A stretch of 64,000 bases of DNA from Siphlonurus alternatus (GCA_949825025.1 OX463781.1:25987192-26051191), one strand, 5' to 3'. Numbered from the stretch's first letter, positions 40,226-48,200 are shown. Translations and numbers: made by a program. The notes: generated by a model not told the origin, from the sequence alone.

Positions 40226-41384
40226 TCCTCTCGTTTATTCTGTTTACACTCCCCCCATCAAACACTGCTGCACTAGTGGTGATAACTTTATTTGAAAACT
40301 TTGAAGCTACGAAGGTGCGACAAAAACTGCGTTATTGCATTAAAATTATAGGTAACTAAAGCCACGTAAATAATTTAAATCCATTATTTACCATGGCTAC
40401 GACGAAAGAAATTTTTACTCAACATTACAATGCTTTTAACGCTGCTTGTATTTACTACTGGCTTACTAGTAGTTCGGATACTGAGGTTTATCAGTTGCAA
40501 ATAGAACACAATACTAGACTGCCACGCCCTCCTTCCAGCTGATGTTTGCTCGTGCCACCCCCTCTCTCACGTTTAATTAGCACGAGCTGCGGCCTCATGA
40601 GACGTGGCACAAAATCTCGGAGCTCACAGCAGCTTATTGACTTTGCTCTCGATATTCTCTCTGAAATATTTGCATCATTCAGGATTCGAGTAAGTGTAAA
40701 AATTCACCATCTGTTTAATAAAGTTAACTTTTTTACATTAATTTTTCGCCCAGGAAGCTTAGGAGTGTATCCAATGGAACAAGCAAATATTTAAACATCA
40801 ATATACTTCCTTTATAAGCAATTTTCTGTCTATTCAGCGTATAATTAAAACCAATTAGATTTTGATTACAAAATTTGTTTGGACATCAAACTATGTAAAA
40901 TTTTACATTAATTTAAAAATAAAACAAAAAAATTATAAATCCAAACATCCACTTATCATAATTCTGTACATATTGATCGACGATAAAAAAAACAACAACA
41001 ACAGAACTGGCCTGGCTATATACCTCGATCATTATCATTATAAAAAAAATGTACTATATATAGATAAGTATTTTGTTATGTCTTGAGATAGTTGAGGTTT
41101 TGAAAAAAAGCAAATATAACCGAAGAAATTTAAAGTGAAATATTTGGCTTAATTTATATATAGAGCTTGTTCATTTTGTTGCAGGCAAGGCACGATGTCC
41201 GTACCCCGGCGACCCCCCGCACGGCCGCATCGCTCCCCTCAAGTTTTACTACGAGCCGGGCGACCACGTGAAGGTGACGTGCAGCGCGGGCTTTGTGGTG
41301 CGCGAGACTGCGAGGCCCACGTGCCGGGCTGACGGCTCGTGGTCCGAGCAAGTGCCCGCCTGCCTCAGCTACAGCGACGTCTAA
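3623..41384 (+). CDS. hig: hikaru genki-like secreted Ig/CCP protein (whole gene, 9 coding exons)
   Basis: CDS joins 3623-3734, 17187-17384, 21701-21792, 29263-29425, 29493-29666, 32079-32213, 35260-35403, 37774-38184 and 41185-41384: 1629 nt, 542 residues plus stop. All splice sites are GT/AG and all phases agree. Domains: signal peptide (about 1-27); a degenerate CCP-like module (C44, C85, C89, W94, C99); CCP (C115, C150, C166, W171, C178); Ig (C224, W237, DSGVFTC with C276); CCPs at C295-C349, C354-C411, C416-C477 and C481-C536, each with the Trp before the last Cys. One Ig plus five canonical CCPs matches Drosophila Hikaru genki, known as a secreted protein of the synaptic cleft at cholinergic synapses that is needed for normal locomotion. 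From memory the fly protein is much longer at the N terminus, and no RGD motif is visible here; a missed N-terminal exon in intron 1 is possible. N-glycosylation sequons include N130, N186, N329, N333 and N373. Confidence 0.87.
4291..4298. promoter_or_regulatory. CRE-like palindrome TGACGTCA
   Basis: Full CRE octamer about 560 bp into intron 1, in a GC-richer patch (4230-4305) that also contains CACGTG just upstream. First-intron placement near the promoter makes an enhancer role plausible, but this is inference from motif and position. Confidence 0.4.
5030..5340. promoter_or_regulatory. GC-richer island in intron 1
   Basis: A roughly 300-bp block with visibly higher GC and CpG than its surroundings. 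Frames across it are short and lack paired splice sites, so it is not called as an exon. A conserved non-coding or enhancer element is one reading; alignment to a related genome would decide. Confidence 0.3.
6395..6456. repeat. (GA)n microsatellite
   Basis: About 31 GA units without interruption, ending in GGCAG. Confidence 0.97.
6895..7048. mobile_element. 154-bp MITE, family A (GGGCGCGATTCACGAA termini)
   Basis: Terminal inverted repeats start GGGCGCGATTCACGAA and end TTCGTGAATCGCGCCC. The palindrome continues inward through GTTAGCCAGG / CCTGGCTAA and repeated AACCACGTTTA motifs. ATT lies on both sides and may be a short target-site duplication, but low complexity makes that weak. No coding capacity, so it would be mobilised in trans. 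A diverged sister copy lies at 60466-60590. Confidence 0.9.
10814..10875. repeat. (TA)n microsatellite
   Basis: TA run with a single AA interruption near 10863. Confidence 0.97.
12006..12037. repeat. poly-A tract
   Basis: 32 consecutive A. It could be the tail of a + strand retroposon, but no recognisable SINE or gene body precedes it, so it is recorded only as a homopolymer. Confidence 0.9.
12680..12950. promoter_or_regulatory. GC-richer island with GATAA and CAGCTG motifs (intron 1)
   Basis: Distinctly higher GC than the flanks. It includes GATAA, TAATCC and CAGCTG motifs and a splice-donor-like TTGTAAGTA near 12936. A + strand frame (12509-12829) runs through it but has no good acceptor and its peptide shows no domain. 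Best treated as a candidate intronic enhancer; not tested. Confidence 0.35.
13060..13215. promoter_or_regulatory. candidate conserved non-coding block (intron 1)
   Basis: A short island of balanced base composition between very AT-rich flanks. No plausible splice-bounded frame. Candidate regulatory DNA by composition only. Confidence 0.3.
14170..14937. repeat. pentanucleotide satellite: (AAAGT)n core with (AAAAT)n ends
   Basis: About 770 bp of 5-bp tandem units. The core (about 14195-14860, near 133 units) is almost pure AAAGT. Both ends are the one-base variant AAAAT: about five units on the left and about fifteen on the right. One AAGTG variant sits near 14203. The 288-codon minus frame of Leu-Leu-Tyr-Phe-Thr repeats arises because a 5-bp repeat has no stop in that frame; it is not a gene. 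Confidence 0.98.
15225..15640 (-). mobile_element. tRNA-derived SINE
   Basis: Read on the minus strand, the head (about 15640-15540) resembles a pol III tRNA promoter: a box A-like TGGCACGATTGGTTAAGTG and a box B-like GGTTCGCTCCC. The body follows with a GAATGCC motif and a GGCCACAGCCGCCTCCTT-type segment (about 15375-15415). That 3' segment resembles the body of the 5S-headed SINE at 58443. The 3' boundary, somewhere near 15225-15300, is uncertain. It is too diverged from a cloverleaf to be a working tRNA gene. Confidence 0.75.
16041..16511. mobile_element. 471-bp near-perfect palindrome bounded by TTAA
   Basis: Both arms (about 16041-16262 and 16285-16511) read TTAAAGGTGAACTGAAGGG inward and match almost base for base. 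The right arm has an extra GTCGCTCGCA-type 10-bp duplication near 16307. The centre (16262-16285) is GC-rich. TTAA at both outer edges suggests TTAA-specific insertion as in piggyBac-like elements, but TTAA may simply be part of the repeat and the termini do not start CCC. The two 73-codon frames of identical N terminus on opposite strands result from the palindrome and are not genes. Confidence 0.9.
17187..17384 (+). CDS. hig: hig exon 2: degenerate CCP-like module
   Basis: Acceptor TTGCAG at 17186, donor GTAAGT at 17385, phase 1 on both sides. It encodes residues 38-103, starting [15 protein letters not shown] and ending [13 protein letters not shown]. The start (CSPP...NG) and end (W then C) look like a CCP domain, but C85 and C89 are only four residues apart, which is too close for the normal CCP disulphide spacing. 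I read it as a degenerate CCP. It is kept as hig because phase, composition and order all fit. Confidence 0.85.
17873..19729. mobile_element. 1.86-kb foldback element with ~850-bp inverted arms
   Basis: The left arm (about 17873-18705) and right arm (about 18840-19729) are inverse complements at very high identity. In the first 200 bases of each arm only about three differences are visible. Termini read AATAGACCATAATGGCCCGC. The unpaired centre (about 18705-18840) holds no gene, and no frame in the element exceeds about 60 codons, so it is non-autonomous. The match between arms implies recent insertion or arm homogenisation. Superfamily is not assigned because no clear target-site duplication is visible. 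Confidence 0.92.
19743..19858. repeat. (GA)n microsatellite ending in a G run
   Basis: About 50 GA units with a GGAGAGGG interruption near 19818, ending in about 11 G. It starts 13 bp after the foldback element. Confidence 0.97.
20190..20370. other. GC-rich patch in intron 2, function unknown
   Basis: A sudden GC-rich block including TGCAG before CCCGAG and a frame ending in TGA at 20300. Although an acceptor-like site exists, there is no donor, the peptide has no CCP or Ig features, and inserting it would end the protein early. Not called as an exon; it may be regulatory DNA or an old repeat. Confidence 0.35.
20547..20640. repeat. (TA)n microsatellite
   Basis: More than 40 TA units. Confidence 0.97.
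20786..21651. mobile_element. 866-bp non-autonomous hAT element
   Basis: The 13-bp terminal inverted repeats TAGGGCTGTAAAT / ATTTACAGCCCTA are exact. The element is flanked on both sides by the identical 8 bp ATTTTTTG (20778-20785 and 21652-21659), the target-site duplication length of hAT transposons. Subterminal DNA is dense in GGTTAA / TTAACC and AACCGG motifs in both orientations, the kind of repeats bound by hAT transposases. There is no transposase frame, so it would depend on one supplied in trans. It sits 49 bp upstream of hig exon 3. Confidence 0.93.
21701..21792 (+). CDS. hig: hig exon 3: first part of CCP 2
   Basis: A 92-bp exon between acceptor TGTGTTTCAG and donor GTGAGT, entering phase 1 and leaving phase 0. 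It encodes residues 104-134 ([12 protein letters not shown] ... [11 protein letters not shown]). C115 is the first Cys of the CCP completed by exon 4. N130 is a glycosylation sequon (NVS). The frame is fixed by both neighbours; without this exon, exon 2 (ending phase 1) could not join exon 4 (starting phase 0). Confidence 0.85.
22725..23150. promoter_or_regulatory. CpG-rich island in intron 3
   Basis: About 425 bp of strikingly GC- and CpG-rich sequence in an otherwise AT-rich intron. Several short frames overlap it in both directions, none with domains or consistent splice sites. It could be an internal promoter, an enhancer or an exon of an unannotated non-coding RNA; sequence alone does not decide. 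Confidence 0.4.
23829..25260 (-). mobile_element. 5'-truncated non-LTR retrotransposon with open reverse transcriptase frame
   Basis: A minus-strand frame (stop at 24016, open upstream to about 25260) encodes a reverse transcriptase. Visible blocks in order are [24 protein letters not shown] (catalytic Asp), [24 protein letters not shown] (catalytic Asp pair), [12 protein letters not shown] and KFLGLNI, followed by a C-terminal region. True frame start is unknown; any start near 25176 is mid-domain. The 5' end runs into TTAATAA-rich simple sequence and the endonuclease region is missing. The 3' end carries a (TTGAA)n-type tail at about 23830-23862. The type resembles Jockey/CR1 elements. The absence of stops over about 415 codons argues for a fairly young copy. 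It lies antisense within hig intron 3. Confidence 0.92.
25261..25335. repeat. TTAATAA-rich simple sequence
   Basis: Imperfect ATT/AATAAT repeats at the truncated 5' edge of the retrotransposon fragment. It may have been the insertion context or formed afterwards. Confidence 0.8.
25785..25840. repeat. short interspersed motif, copy 1 (GAGGTTAGGCAA...AGCGGGT)
   Basis: Shares GAGGTTAGGCAA, then about 25 bases later AGCGGGT, with 43563-43615 and more loosely with 32990-33050. Probably remnants of one old repeat family whose full length is not visible here. Confidence 0.5.
29263..29425 (+). CDS. hig: hig exon 4: remainder of CCP 2
   Basis: Acceptor CTGTTTCAG, donor GTGAGT; enters phase 0 and leaves phase 1. 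It encodes residues 135-188 ([16 protein letters not shown] ... [15 protein letters not shown]). With C115 from exon 3 this completes a canonical CCP (C150, C166, W171, C178). N186 is a glycosylation sequon (NFT). Long frames on the opposite strand are GC-rich shadows. Confidence 0.9.
29426..29492 (+). other. hig: hig intron 4 (67 nt)
   Basis: The only minimal intron of the gene, GTGAGT to TTGCAG, phase 1. It contains a full CRE octamer TGACGTCA (29434-29441) and two ACACGTG motifs. It is GC-rich, unlike every other hig intron. Confidence 0.88.
29493..29666 (+). CDS. hig: hig exon 5: N-terminal half of the Ig domain
   Basis: Phase 1 at both ends. It encodes residues 189-246 ([14 protein letters not shown] ... 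PGSIVHLEC ... [12 protein letters not shown]). C224 is the B-strand Cys and W237 the C-strand Trp of an Ig fold. The frame joins exon 6 through a split Gly codon. Splitting an Ig domain near its middle by a phase-1 intron is common in extracellular modular genes. Confidence 0.9.
29667..32078 (+). other. hig: hig intron 5 (2.4 kb)
   Basis: AT-rich, phase 1. Slightly GC-richer patches at 30120-30260, 30560-30700 and 31190-31350; the last contains a CRE octamer at 31205-31212. No exon or mobile element recognised. Confidence 0.85.
31205..31212. promoter_or_regulatory. CRE-like palindrome TGACGTCA
   Basis: Full octamer in a GC-richer patch of intron 5, followed 25 bases later by a GACGTCAC half-match. 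Binding is inference. Confidence 0.35.
32079..32213 (+). CDS. hig: hig exon 6: C-terminal half of the Ig domain
   Basis: Acceptor TGTTACAG, donor GTGAGT, phase 1 at both ends. It encodes residues 247-291 ([16 protein letters not shown] ... [12 protein letters not shown] ... IQIHVT). DSGVFTC is the conserved F-strand motif DxGxYxC of Ig domains, with C276 pairing with C224 of exon 5. Confidence 0.92.
32214..35259 (+). other. hig: hig intron 6 (3.0 kb)
   Basis: AT-rich, phase 1. Contains a diverged copy of the short interspersed motif (32990-33050), a pyrimidine-rich GC patch (33290-33480), poly-A (33727-33740) and a poly-T run (34779-34800). GC-richer blocks at 34100-34215 and 34425-34590 show no splice-bounded frame. 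Confidence 0.85.
32990..33050. repeat. short interspersed motif, copy 2 (diverged)
   Basis: Shares GGTAGGCAACTTTTT and ATGCGGGTTGCGTT with the copies at 25785 and 43563; diverged. Confidence 0.4.
35260..35403 (+). CDS. hig: hig exon 7: CCP 3, first part
   Basis: Acceptor TTGTTTCAG, donor GTCAGT, phase 1 at both ends. It encodes residues 292-339 ([12 protein letters not shown] ... [15 protein letters not shown] ... NITCHAS). C295, C322 and C336 are the first three CCP cysteines; the Trp and last Cys come from exon 8. N329 (NGT) and N333 (NIT) are sequons. Confidence 0.92.
35836..35848. promoter_or_regulatory. RFX X-box-like palindrome GTTGCC-A-GGCAAC
   Basis: A perfect 6-bp inverted repeat around one base, matching the X-box consensus (RYYNYY, 1-3 nt, RRNRRC) bound by RFX factors, which in arthropods act in ciliated sensory neurons. 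A direct repeat of CGGTTTCTAT follows at 35870-35890. Whether it regulates hig is unknown. Confidence 0.45.
36361..36699. mobile_element. 339-bp MITE, family C (GAATGGACAACATAC termini)
   Basis: Arms of about 110 bp: the left starts GAATGGACAACATACATGAA and the right ends with its near-exact complement, at 36699. The middle (about 36475-36590) is unpaired and includes a GGGGGCGTGGCC patch. No coding frame. Target-site duplication not clear. Confidence 0.88.
37774..38184 (+). CDS. hig: hig exon 8: end of CCP 3, CCP 4 and CCP 5
   Basis: The largest exon (411 bp), acceptor GGTTGCAG, donor GTGAGT, phase 1 at both ends. It encodes residues 340-476: HWSGKPPRC closes CCP 3 (W342, C349); CCP 4 is C354-C411 (C384, C398, W404); CCP 5 is C416-C477 (C450, C464, W470), whose last Cys codon is split with exon 9. 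N373 (NTS) is a sequon. Long opposite-strand frames here are shadows. Confidence 0.94.
38619..38658. repeat. perfect 16-bp hairpin with 8-nt loop
   Basis: ACAGAGCGTACTAGAA (38619-38634) and its exact complement (38643-38658) around TTAGGTTG. Too small for a typical MITE; could be a structured RNA element or a transposon remnant. Confidence 0.85.
40174..40228. repeat. (CT)n microsatellite
   Basis: About 26 CT units with one CACTC interruption. In the inverted duplicate, the minus strand at 62038-61949 carries an equivalent CT tract at the same place relative to the conserved block. Confidence 0.97.
40573..40650. promoter_or_regulatory. intron 8 block conserved in the inverted duplicate
   Basis: Two segments, around TAATTAGCACGAGCTGCG and 40618-40650, match the minus strand at 60225-60154 almost exactly, including an identical stretch of over 30 bp, while the intron around them has diverged. 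Retention after duplication suggests function, such as an enhancer. Contains CACGAG and GAGCTC motifs. Confidence 0.5.
41185..41384 (+). CDS. hig: hig exon 9: CCP 6 and C terminus
   Basis: Acceptor TTTTGTTGCAG, phase 1 entry; ends at TAA 41382-41384. It encodes residues 477-542: the split Cys closing CCP 5, then CCP 6 (C481, C509, C523, W529, C536) and the tail LSYSDV. A near-identical copy lies inverted at 57835-58034. The minus frame across this exon is a shadow. Confidence 0.93.
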
Positions 41385-42800
41385 CAGGCACACTATACGG
41401 GTGAGAAAACACTTGCATGCATGGTATCTCGTAACTTCCACATTAACTTTTGTAAGATTTATTATACTGTAATTTTTTTATTATGAATAATTTTGCTTTT
41501 ACCACAAGAATAAAAGCTAAAAAAAATATATAAAAAGCCTTTTATAGTAGCAGTTTTAGTAGCGGAATTCCGTTCTTTTCCGCTCTATTTAGAACTACTT
41601 TATCATAAATTGTATTTTATATTATATAGATGATAGCAATATCATGTTTCTTAATAAATGTAATTTTAAGTGCTTAATATTGTTGCCAATTATTTCCAGT
41701 TAATAATTCTACCCACAAGAAGAAGGGATTCCAAATAACACCTGTGTTAATTGCACAATATCGAACTAATGAAGGTATAACGATTCTACTATTTACTTAA
41801 CTGTACAGTTGCATAGAAGACATAAATGGATCTTTTTGGTTATAAAATTTTACCCTTAATAAACACATTTTTTAGTCTAGAAGAATTAGAAATGGATGGA
41901 CTTTAATAATTATATACATTCATAAAAAAAATTGTAATTATCAGTATATGGATTTCTTACCCCGCTTTTTTTAAGCTTTAAGTGTTGAATTGATTAATAA
42001 CGTCATTCAGTAGCCTATACATTCATTTTGGTTTGTATACATTTTATCTTCTTCCTTGCAAGTGTTATTGTTGTATCAAAACCTAAATAATTCACCACTA
42101 ACAACAAGTTTGTGTATATACATACAAGTCTCTTAAGCCACTTATATCTTATCAAGATGTCCTTGTATAAAGACTAAGCCTTGCTGCTTGTGGTTGCAGA
42201 GAAGAGAGCTGGTGGAAAGCCGAGATCTGCTAGGCTCTTCTCTTCTCATCGATTTCAACCCATCGTCTTTTATAGAGCGAGTATTTTAGGGGTGGTTTTA
42301 CATGAGTTCGATTGAACCAATCAGAATGTTCACAGCTGTAAGAGTAATAAATTTTAGGACTGCTATACATTATTTATATAGTATAATTTTTGTGTTTAGG
42401 TTAGTAATATTTGAAAGAAGTGAACCTTCATGTTCTATAAAGACTGTAGTAACATATTTTTCATAAAAAAGTCTACAGAACTTTACCATGTTTACGTATA
42501 AATTTCAAGGAGACCTCTTGATGTAATTATTAAATTATAAGGTTCATGTAACTCCATCTCTGGCTTAGTTCGTGACAGTGAACAAGAAGTGACTTGACTA
42601 AGAGTGCGAATTGTAGCGTCGTCAGGACAAAGTGTGGTGTAATTCGAGCAAGGAACTATGAAATATATATAATAACGAAAGTTGTGTGAGTGATCATGTC
42701 GTAATATTTGTTTATGTTTTTAATAAATGTATAATAATTGTAAAATTAATGTATTTTTAACAAAATAAATAAACTGTATAGTAGTATATGAGCAGTGTTT
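41385..42800 (+). other. hig: hig 3' untranslated region and possible 3'UTR intron
   Basis: A GTGAGA donor-like site lies at 41401, 16 nt after the stop codon, and an acceptor-like TTGTGGTTGCAG ends at 42200. If used, the UTR would be spliced; the junction is too near the stop to trigger decay. Otherwise the first AATAAA at 41509 would give a UTR of about 150 nt. Further AATAAA signals occur near 42722 and 42763. Which is used needs transcripts. Confidence 0.45.
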
Positions 42801-43069
42801 GTAATTTTATAAATTTAATGTGTTGAAGCAATTTTCGTCAAAGTCAAGAGGAAAATTATAATAAAACAGCAATATAATTATATATAATATAACTCCTATA
42901 TTTGTTTTAGGAAAGCACTTCATTTTAGGCTATAATATATACATTTATACTGCATACTCTTTATAAATAAATACATTTTTTTTTTAAAGTAAATAGTGTC
43001 AGGAAATAAAAAGTTCCACATTTTGCAACTTATATATATATATATGTTGTGTGTGTGTGTTTATATATG

Positions 43070-43071
<2 letters not shown>

Positions 43072-43149
<78 letters not shown>
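43072..43149. repeat. (TA)n microsatellite with adjacent (GT)n
   Basis: TA run, preceded at 43031-43060 by a shorter TA run and a GT run. Confidence 0.97.
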
Positions 43150-43157
<8 letters not shown>

Positions 43158-43206
43158 TTACGAATAGTCGTTTTTTATCGAATTAATTACGAATAATTAC
43201 TAATCT

Positions 43207-43298
43207 GGGGGTCTTCAAATAACACAAATTACAACAATCCTAAAATTAATACAGTCTTAGGCTAAGTTTAGGTTAAGTGGTGTTATTTGAAGACCCCC
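43207..43298. mobile_element. 92-bp inverted-repeat element, family D
   Basis: GGGGGTCTTCAAATAACAC at the left and its exact complement at the right, about 55 bp apart. A miniature element or remnant without coding capacity. Confidence 0.8.
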
Positions 43299-43562
43299 CC
43301 GGCCTCTAGTTTATAAAATAAATTCTTTATACGCGGTATATTACATTATTAAATTGCATTAAAAAAAAATATCCAAAATTTATAAATATTTGTTTAGGTT
43401 TTATTTAGTACAATATTTAATGCTTATCACTTATCACACAGTAAAGAAATTGCTAACCTGTATCTTGAATAATCAATAACTTTGCATTAATTTTAATTTT
43501 AATAAATCTTATTAGAAAATAAACACCGGCATTACAAACAGACATAACAGCTCCCTGCCAAA

Positions 43563-43615
43563 TCCTAGCACCACGAGGTTAGGCAATTTTTGTAGCTTCA
43601 AAACACAGCGGGTTG
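43563..43615. repeat. short interspersed motif, copy 3
   Basis: ACGAGGTTAGGCAATTTTTG then ACAGCGGGTTGC, closely matching the copy at 25785-25840. Confidence 0.5.
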
Positions 43616-45055
43616 CTTACAAATAACACAGCGAAGGCTAGCATCTTCCATGGGAATATATAGTGTGTAAACTGTAACTAATGTCAATGCGTCAGTATGC
43701 AAATAATAATTGTGAACGTTTTAAAAGTTTTTAATATAATCTGAAGGATGCGCCACGCTTCTTGTAATATCTCTCTGGGGACTCGCGCGGACCGAGGCAG
43801 CAGTAAACACACGGCAACGCGACTTGTCGAGGCTCATCACGCAGAGAGGACCGCCGAGACACTCTACTTTATTGCCAGGGAAAGTAACATCGGCCTCTTG
43901 CTTTCACTCCACACCAGGAATATTGTAATAAAGTGCAGATATGGAGTGCAAATTTTACACTTTGATCAATACTTTGAGTGGATGACTCACGGGAAAACTG
44001 AAGCAGTGGTGTATGATTTCTTTTACTTTAAATATTAAAAAAAAGGTAGTCTGATTTTTTAAAGTACAGACCTTGAATTGTAAGTAAATAATGAAAAATA
44101 TTTGTTTTATCTGCTAAAAAATTTTAAGTTGAAAATATTTTAGAGTTTTGAATTACAATTTCACATATACGCGTATAAATTGCAAAGCGTTATTTTCCAT
44201 ATTAATTATACACGTTGTTGTTTGTTTAGAAGTTTGTTTAATTTAAATTTGTGAATAAAAAGCAGGTAAAATTTTGTAGACCATTAGTTAGTAGCTCATA
44301 TTATAATAGTCATAATGTAAAATTAAAGTTGAAATAAAGTTTTGAATTATAGCATTAATTATAATATTTTATATATTTATATATATACAAAATTTTCTAA
44401 TGCTATCATTCATATCATAACATATAAAATATGGAACTCCATCCATAACTTTATATTTTATATATATTTAAAAATTACAATATTTTTTAATTAAAAAAAT
44501 ACATTTATCATTAAAAAATTGTTATTTTTTTATGTATATTAAAAATGATGAAAGTTCAGCGGTTGATATGAACATTGACGAAATTAAAATGAGACTGGTG
44601 ACAGCATATGTGACGATGCTACATCATGATAAATGCGACTGCAGATATGAGATACACAAAGCTATTACTTGTCACTCCGATATGGCCAGCAGGTATACCG
44701 TCAGTGATGGATGTTCGCTTTGCTATATCGCTACATCAACTCTGCTCCATTTCCTCCTATCCAGAGCTAGCCTGCAGTGATTTTATACCACAACGTCAGC
44801 CTCAAATGTGATTGTGAAACACCACATTCGAATAATAATACCACATTTTAAATATTTTATACCCTTGGGAGTATTAGTTTTTTTGTAATATTCACGCCAA
44901 ATATTGTTATAAAAAATATTATTGTTCTTGTATATTTATACATATACAAGATATTGAACTTTAGGGCAATAAGTAATAAATCGATTACCAAAAAAGCGGG
45001 TGAATTTTGCTACCCTTCATGTATTATGAGATACGACTATTGTTTCTTTGGTGAT

Positions 45056-45290
45056 ATTTAATACTTAAGGTCTGTTCGTAAACCCTGCCCGGTGTAATTT
45101 GAGCAAGTTTACGAACATAAAACGTGATGTCAGATGCACTGTACTTCCTACCCCACCCTCTGAGCTGGAGAAAGAAAGTGTACACAGAGCGGAGTTTACG
45201 AATATTCAGTATTTATGACTGAATAAATACTGAGTTATGACTGAGTTATTTGAAACACGAAAGTTTCAAATAACAAGTTAAGTATTAAAT
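45056..45290. mobile_element. possible 235-bp MITE remnant
   Basis: ATTTAATACTTAA at the left and its exact inverse at the right. Inside are inverted GTTCGTAAAC / GTTTACGAA motifs and an 11-bp hairpin (TTATTTGAAAC, 45246-45273). The pattern suggests nested inverted repeats, but AT-rich termini could match by chance. Confidence 0.4.
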
Positions 45291-48200
45291 CCTTCACGTC
45301 TATTTAAACTGTATTTTTTTAATGATCATATTATATGTTTTACATTTTTTGTTTTGCCGTGAGTATTTTATTATTATTATTTTTAATTAACGATATTTCA
45401 AACTGATTTCATGAATTTTTTAAATGATTTATTTATTTGGCCATCTTCAAAGAGGAAATTTCATCACATGAAAACAAATTAGATAACATGAAAAAGAGAA
45501 ATTTGGAATTATTAAACTGTTATATAATATATTTTTTGCATGCTATCGGTTATTTACCATACTCAATGTTATATTTTAGTTGAAAAATAAGTTACAGCAA
45601 ACATTTTCTTGTTATCGGGGAAAATAAATAACGAAAGGCTTACAGCGGAAGGCTTTTAGGCTTTTTTTAGTAATAAAATAAAAGGATAATGGCAAGCGGA
45701 AATATTTTATACAAATGTATGTAATAAAATTCATATCGCATCACATAAAAATGTTACTACTCAGGTATGAACAATAACCAAGAGAGGCTGCTTTTTCTCC
45801 GGTAAAGAGGCGGGTATTTTAACTATATATTTTATAAGCACAGTTTCCTACAGTACTCTCTTACTCCCTTACTCACGTGTTTAACTACAAATGCTTAATA
45901 TTTATCTAACAACATCAAAGTTTAATATTAAAATTTAATAATTTTATTATGCAACATGATATAGAAGTGATCTCATTTCATATACAAGACAATAAATGTT
46001 ATATAGTTACAAATATACATTAAACTGCAAAGAAACTGTGATTATTTAGGCATACTTATTCCTACTCAAATGTCTCATATTCTCTTTATAATTGTAATAC
46101 TATTTGCATATTTTGTATTTTATCTTAATTTTTCACCTGCTGTAGTAAAAAGTAGCCAACGAAAAATCACAATACATTTATTTTTATTTTAAATGTGCCG
46201 GTACTTGCACACAATCATACTACTTTGAAATGCAGCTCATATTGTTTCGTATTATGTATGCAGTCATGCATGGAATAAAAGCAGATGACTCGTAAAGTGC
46301 ATAGTTAGGTTTTTGATGTCACAATGGCACGTCAGTTTAATCTGTCAATAACACCCTTGCTATATTATTTAAATATTAAAACCATAGAACGTGCATATAA
46401 TGGTTCATAAACTTCTAGTATTTATGTCAATATTATGAGTTTCAGATATAGAGGTATATTATTGATTTTGTATTATTTTATATAATTTACAATGCTAGGA
46501 TATGAAAATCATGACAATATGTGTATATACAATCGTTTGCACACAATTATATAATGCAAGTAGTGTAATCCTTACGTTTAGAAGACTGTAAATTGTATTT
46601 TCTATTGCATTTTTCTGATTAAAATCATAATATAATAATCTAGTTTAGTTATCTCATTTCTTTTTTCGACATTACGGCCTTAAGCCTTAATATCATTTTA
46701 TTATTATTATTTTTTACTATCGGTTTACTGTTGGATTTCGTATAAACACATTTTCTTTTTGCTTTGATCGAACTAATAAAAAAACATATAACTTTATTCT
46801 TTGTACACTTTTCTTTATAACATTTTATAACTCATACAGATATCGGTAAAGAAGAGCGAAAGAGAAAAAAAGTGTTATTGAGAAGCAAGCAGCTGCAATC
46901 TTGGGTGCGAATCAATAAGCTAGCGGTTACTTCGTCAAAAGATTGAAAGCCGTGTTAAATGCTTTGTGCGGCTTCCACTGTGCTGCTGACGTACTACCAA
47001 ATTGGTCTCGCCTTTTGATGTAAAAGTTGGTGGTGAGACGACGGGTCGCGAGTGAGGTCGCTGCAAACTGCGCGCCTTTGAGAGCACAGAAACAGCGTTA
47101 GTCACTACCACCAACATCGTTTCTGCGAATATAAAAGTTAAAAACATCGTTTATGATGATAAAATCTATAATATATTTTTTATTATTAAACTTTTTTTTG
47201 CTCCTGTTGTTTATTTATTATTATTTTTTTTTATTTTTTCAATATGTTCCATTTCATTTCGTTTGATTTATAAACATGATAAATAATGTAACCTAAACCC
47301 TCTTTGTAGCTTATTGAATGAAAATAATATATTTTTGTTTTTTACTTTATACTGAATGAGAAAATGTTACAATGTTTAAACTTTGATATATTTTCAATAG
47401 CTTTTAATATTTTCATATAAAATTGAATGTTATAAAGTTTATTCTTTTTATTTATATGTTTAATTTTATGATGGAATTTTCTATCTAATACCCATTAAAT
47501 TTTCCGAAAAAGAAAACGGATTACATTTTAGGCTATATACATAGTAGCAGAGAACAATATGCAATATGCAATATTTATAAAAGTAAAGTTCAGTTCAAAT
47601 CGCAGAACATTTATAACACAGATAAAAGTAAGAACTAACAATTTTATTTTCGCATAGTATCGTAAATTTTTTATTTGATTTAAAATGAATTAGAAATGGA
47701 TTCCAATAGTTTAAATTTACTGTATCGATATCATAGAAACTTAATTCAAGGATCATTACAAGAAGCTTAATTTTATCAATCTATCAATTATTGATATATT
47801 ATATAAAAATTCAGTTTCATGATAATTTCATATTCTTACTTGATTATGTTCTTAAAAGCAGCTAATTATCTTCACAATATAAAGTTGTTAATTATAAAGT
47901 TGTGTGGTAAATTTGATGACTGCAGTCGAGAGACGTGGAAGACAAGAATCACTTGAGTGAAATTGCACGCTCAGGATGAAAGGTTCATGCCAAAGTTTTA
48001 GCTCGCTATCTCGTTGTAAATGCCAGCTACATCAGCACCTCAGACTCGTGATGACTTAACGTGTCTTCTGGTGCGTGCCACGCCTCGTAAATAAAATCTC
48101 AGCTTTCGTTTTCATCTCATCTCTTTTCCAGAAAGCTTTTCTTACACAAAGATTGACCAGAATTAATTTTTAAATAATTATTTGTGGTGAAATGAGGGAA

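Larger units (their letters stand above)
38185..41184 (+). other. hig: hig intron 8 (3.0 kb)
   Basis: Phase 1, GTGAGT to TTGCAG. It contains a G-rich tract (38512-38532), a long hairpin (38619-38658), a (CT)n tract (40174-40228) and GC-richer islands at 39960-40150 and 40540-40700. Parts of the two islands recur in inverted orientation near 62050-62130 and 60154-60225, upstream (on the minus strand) of the duplicated terminal exon. Confidence 0.85.
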
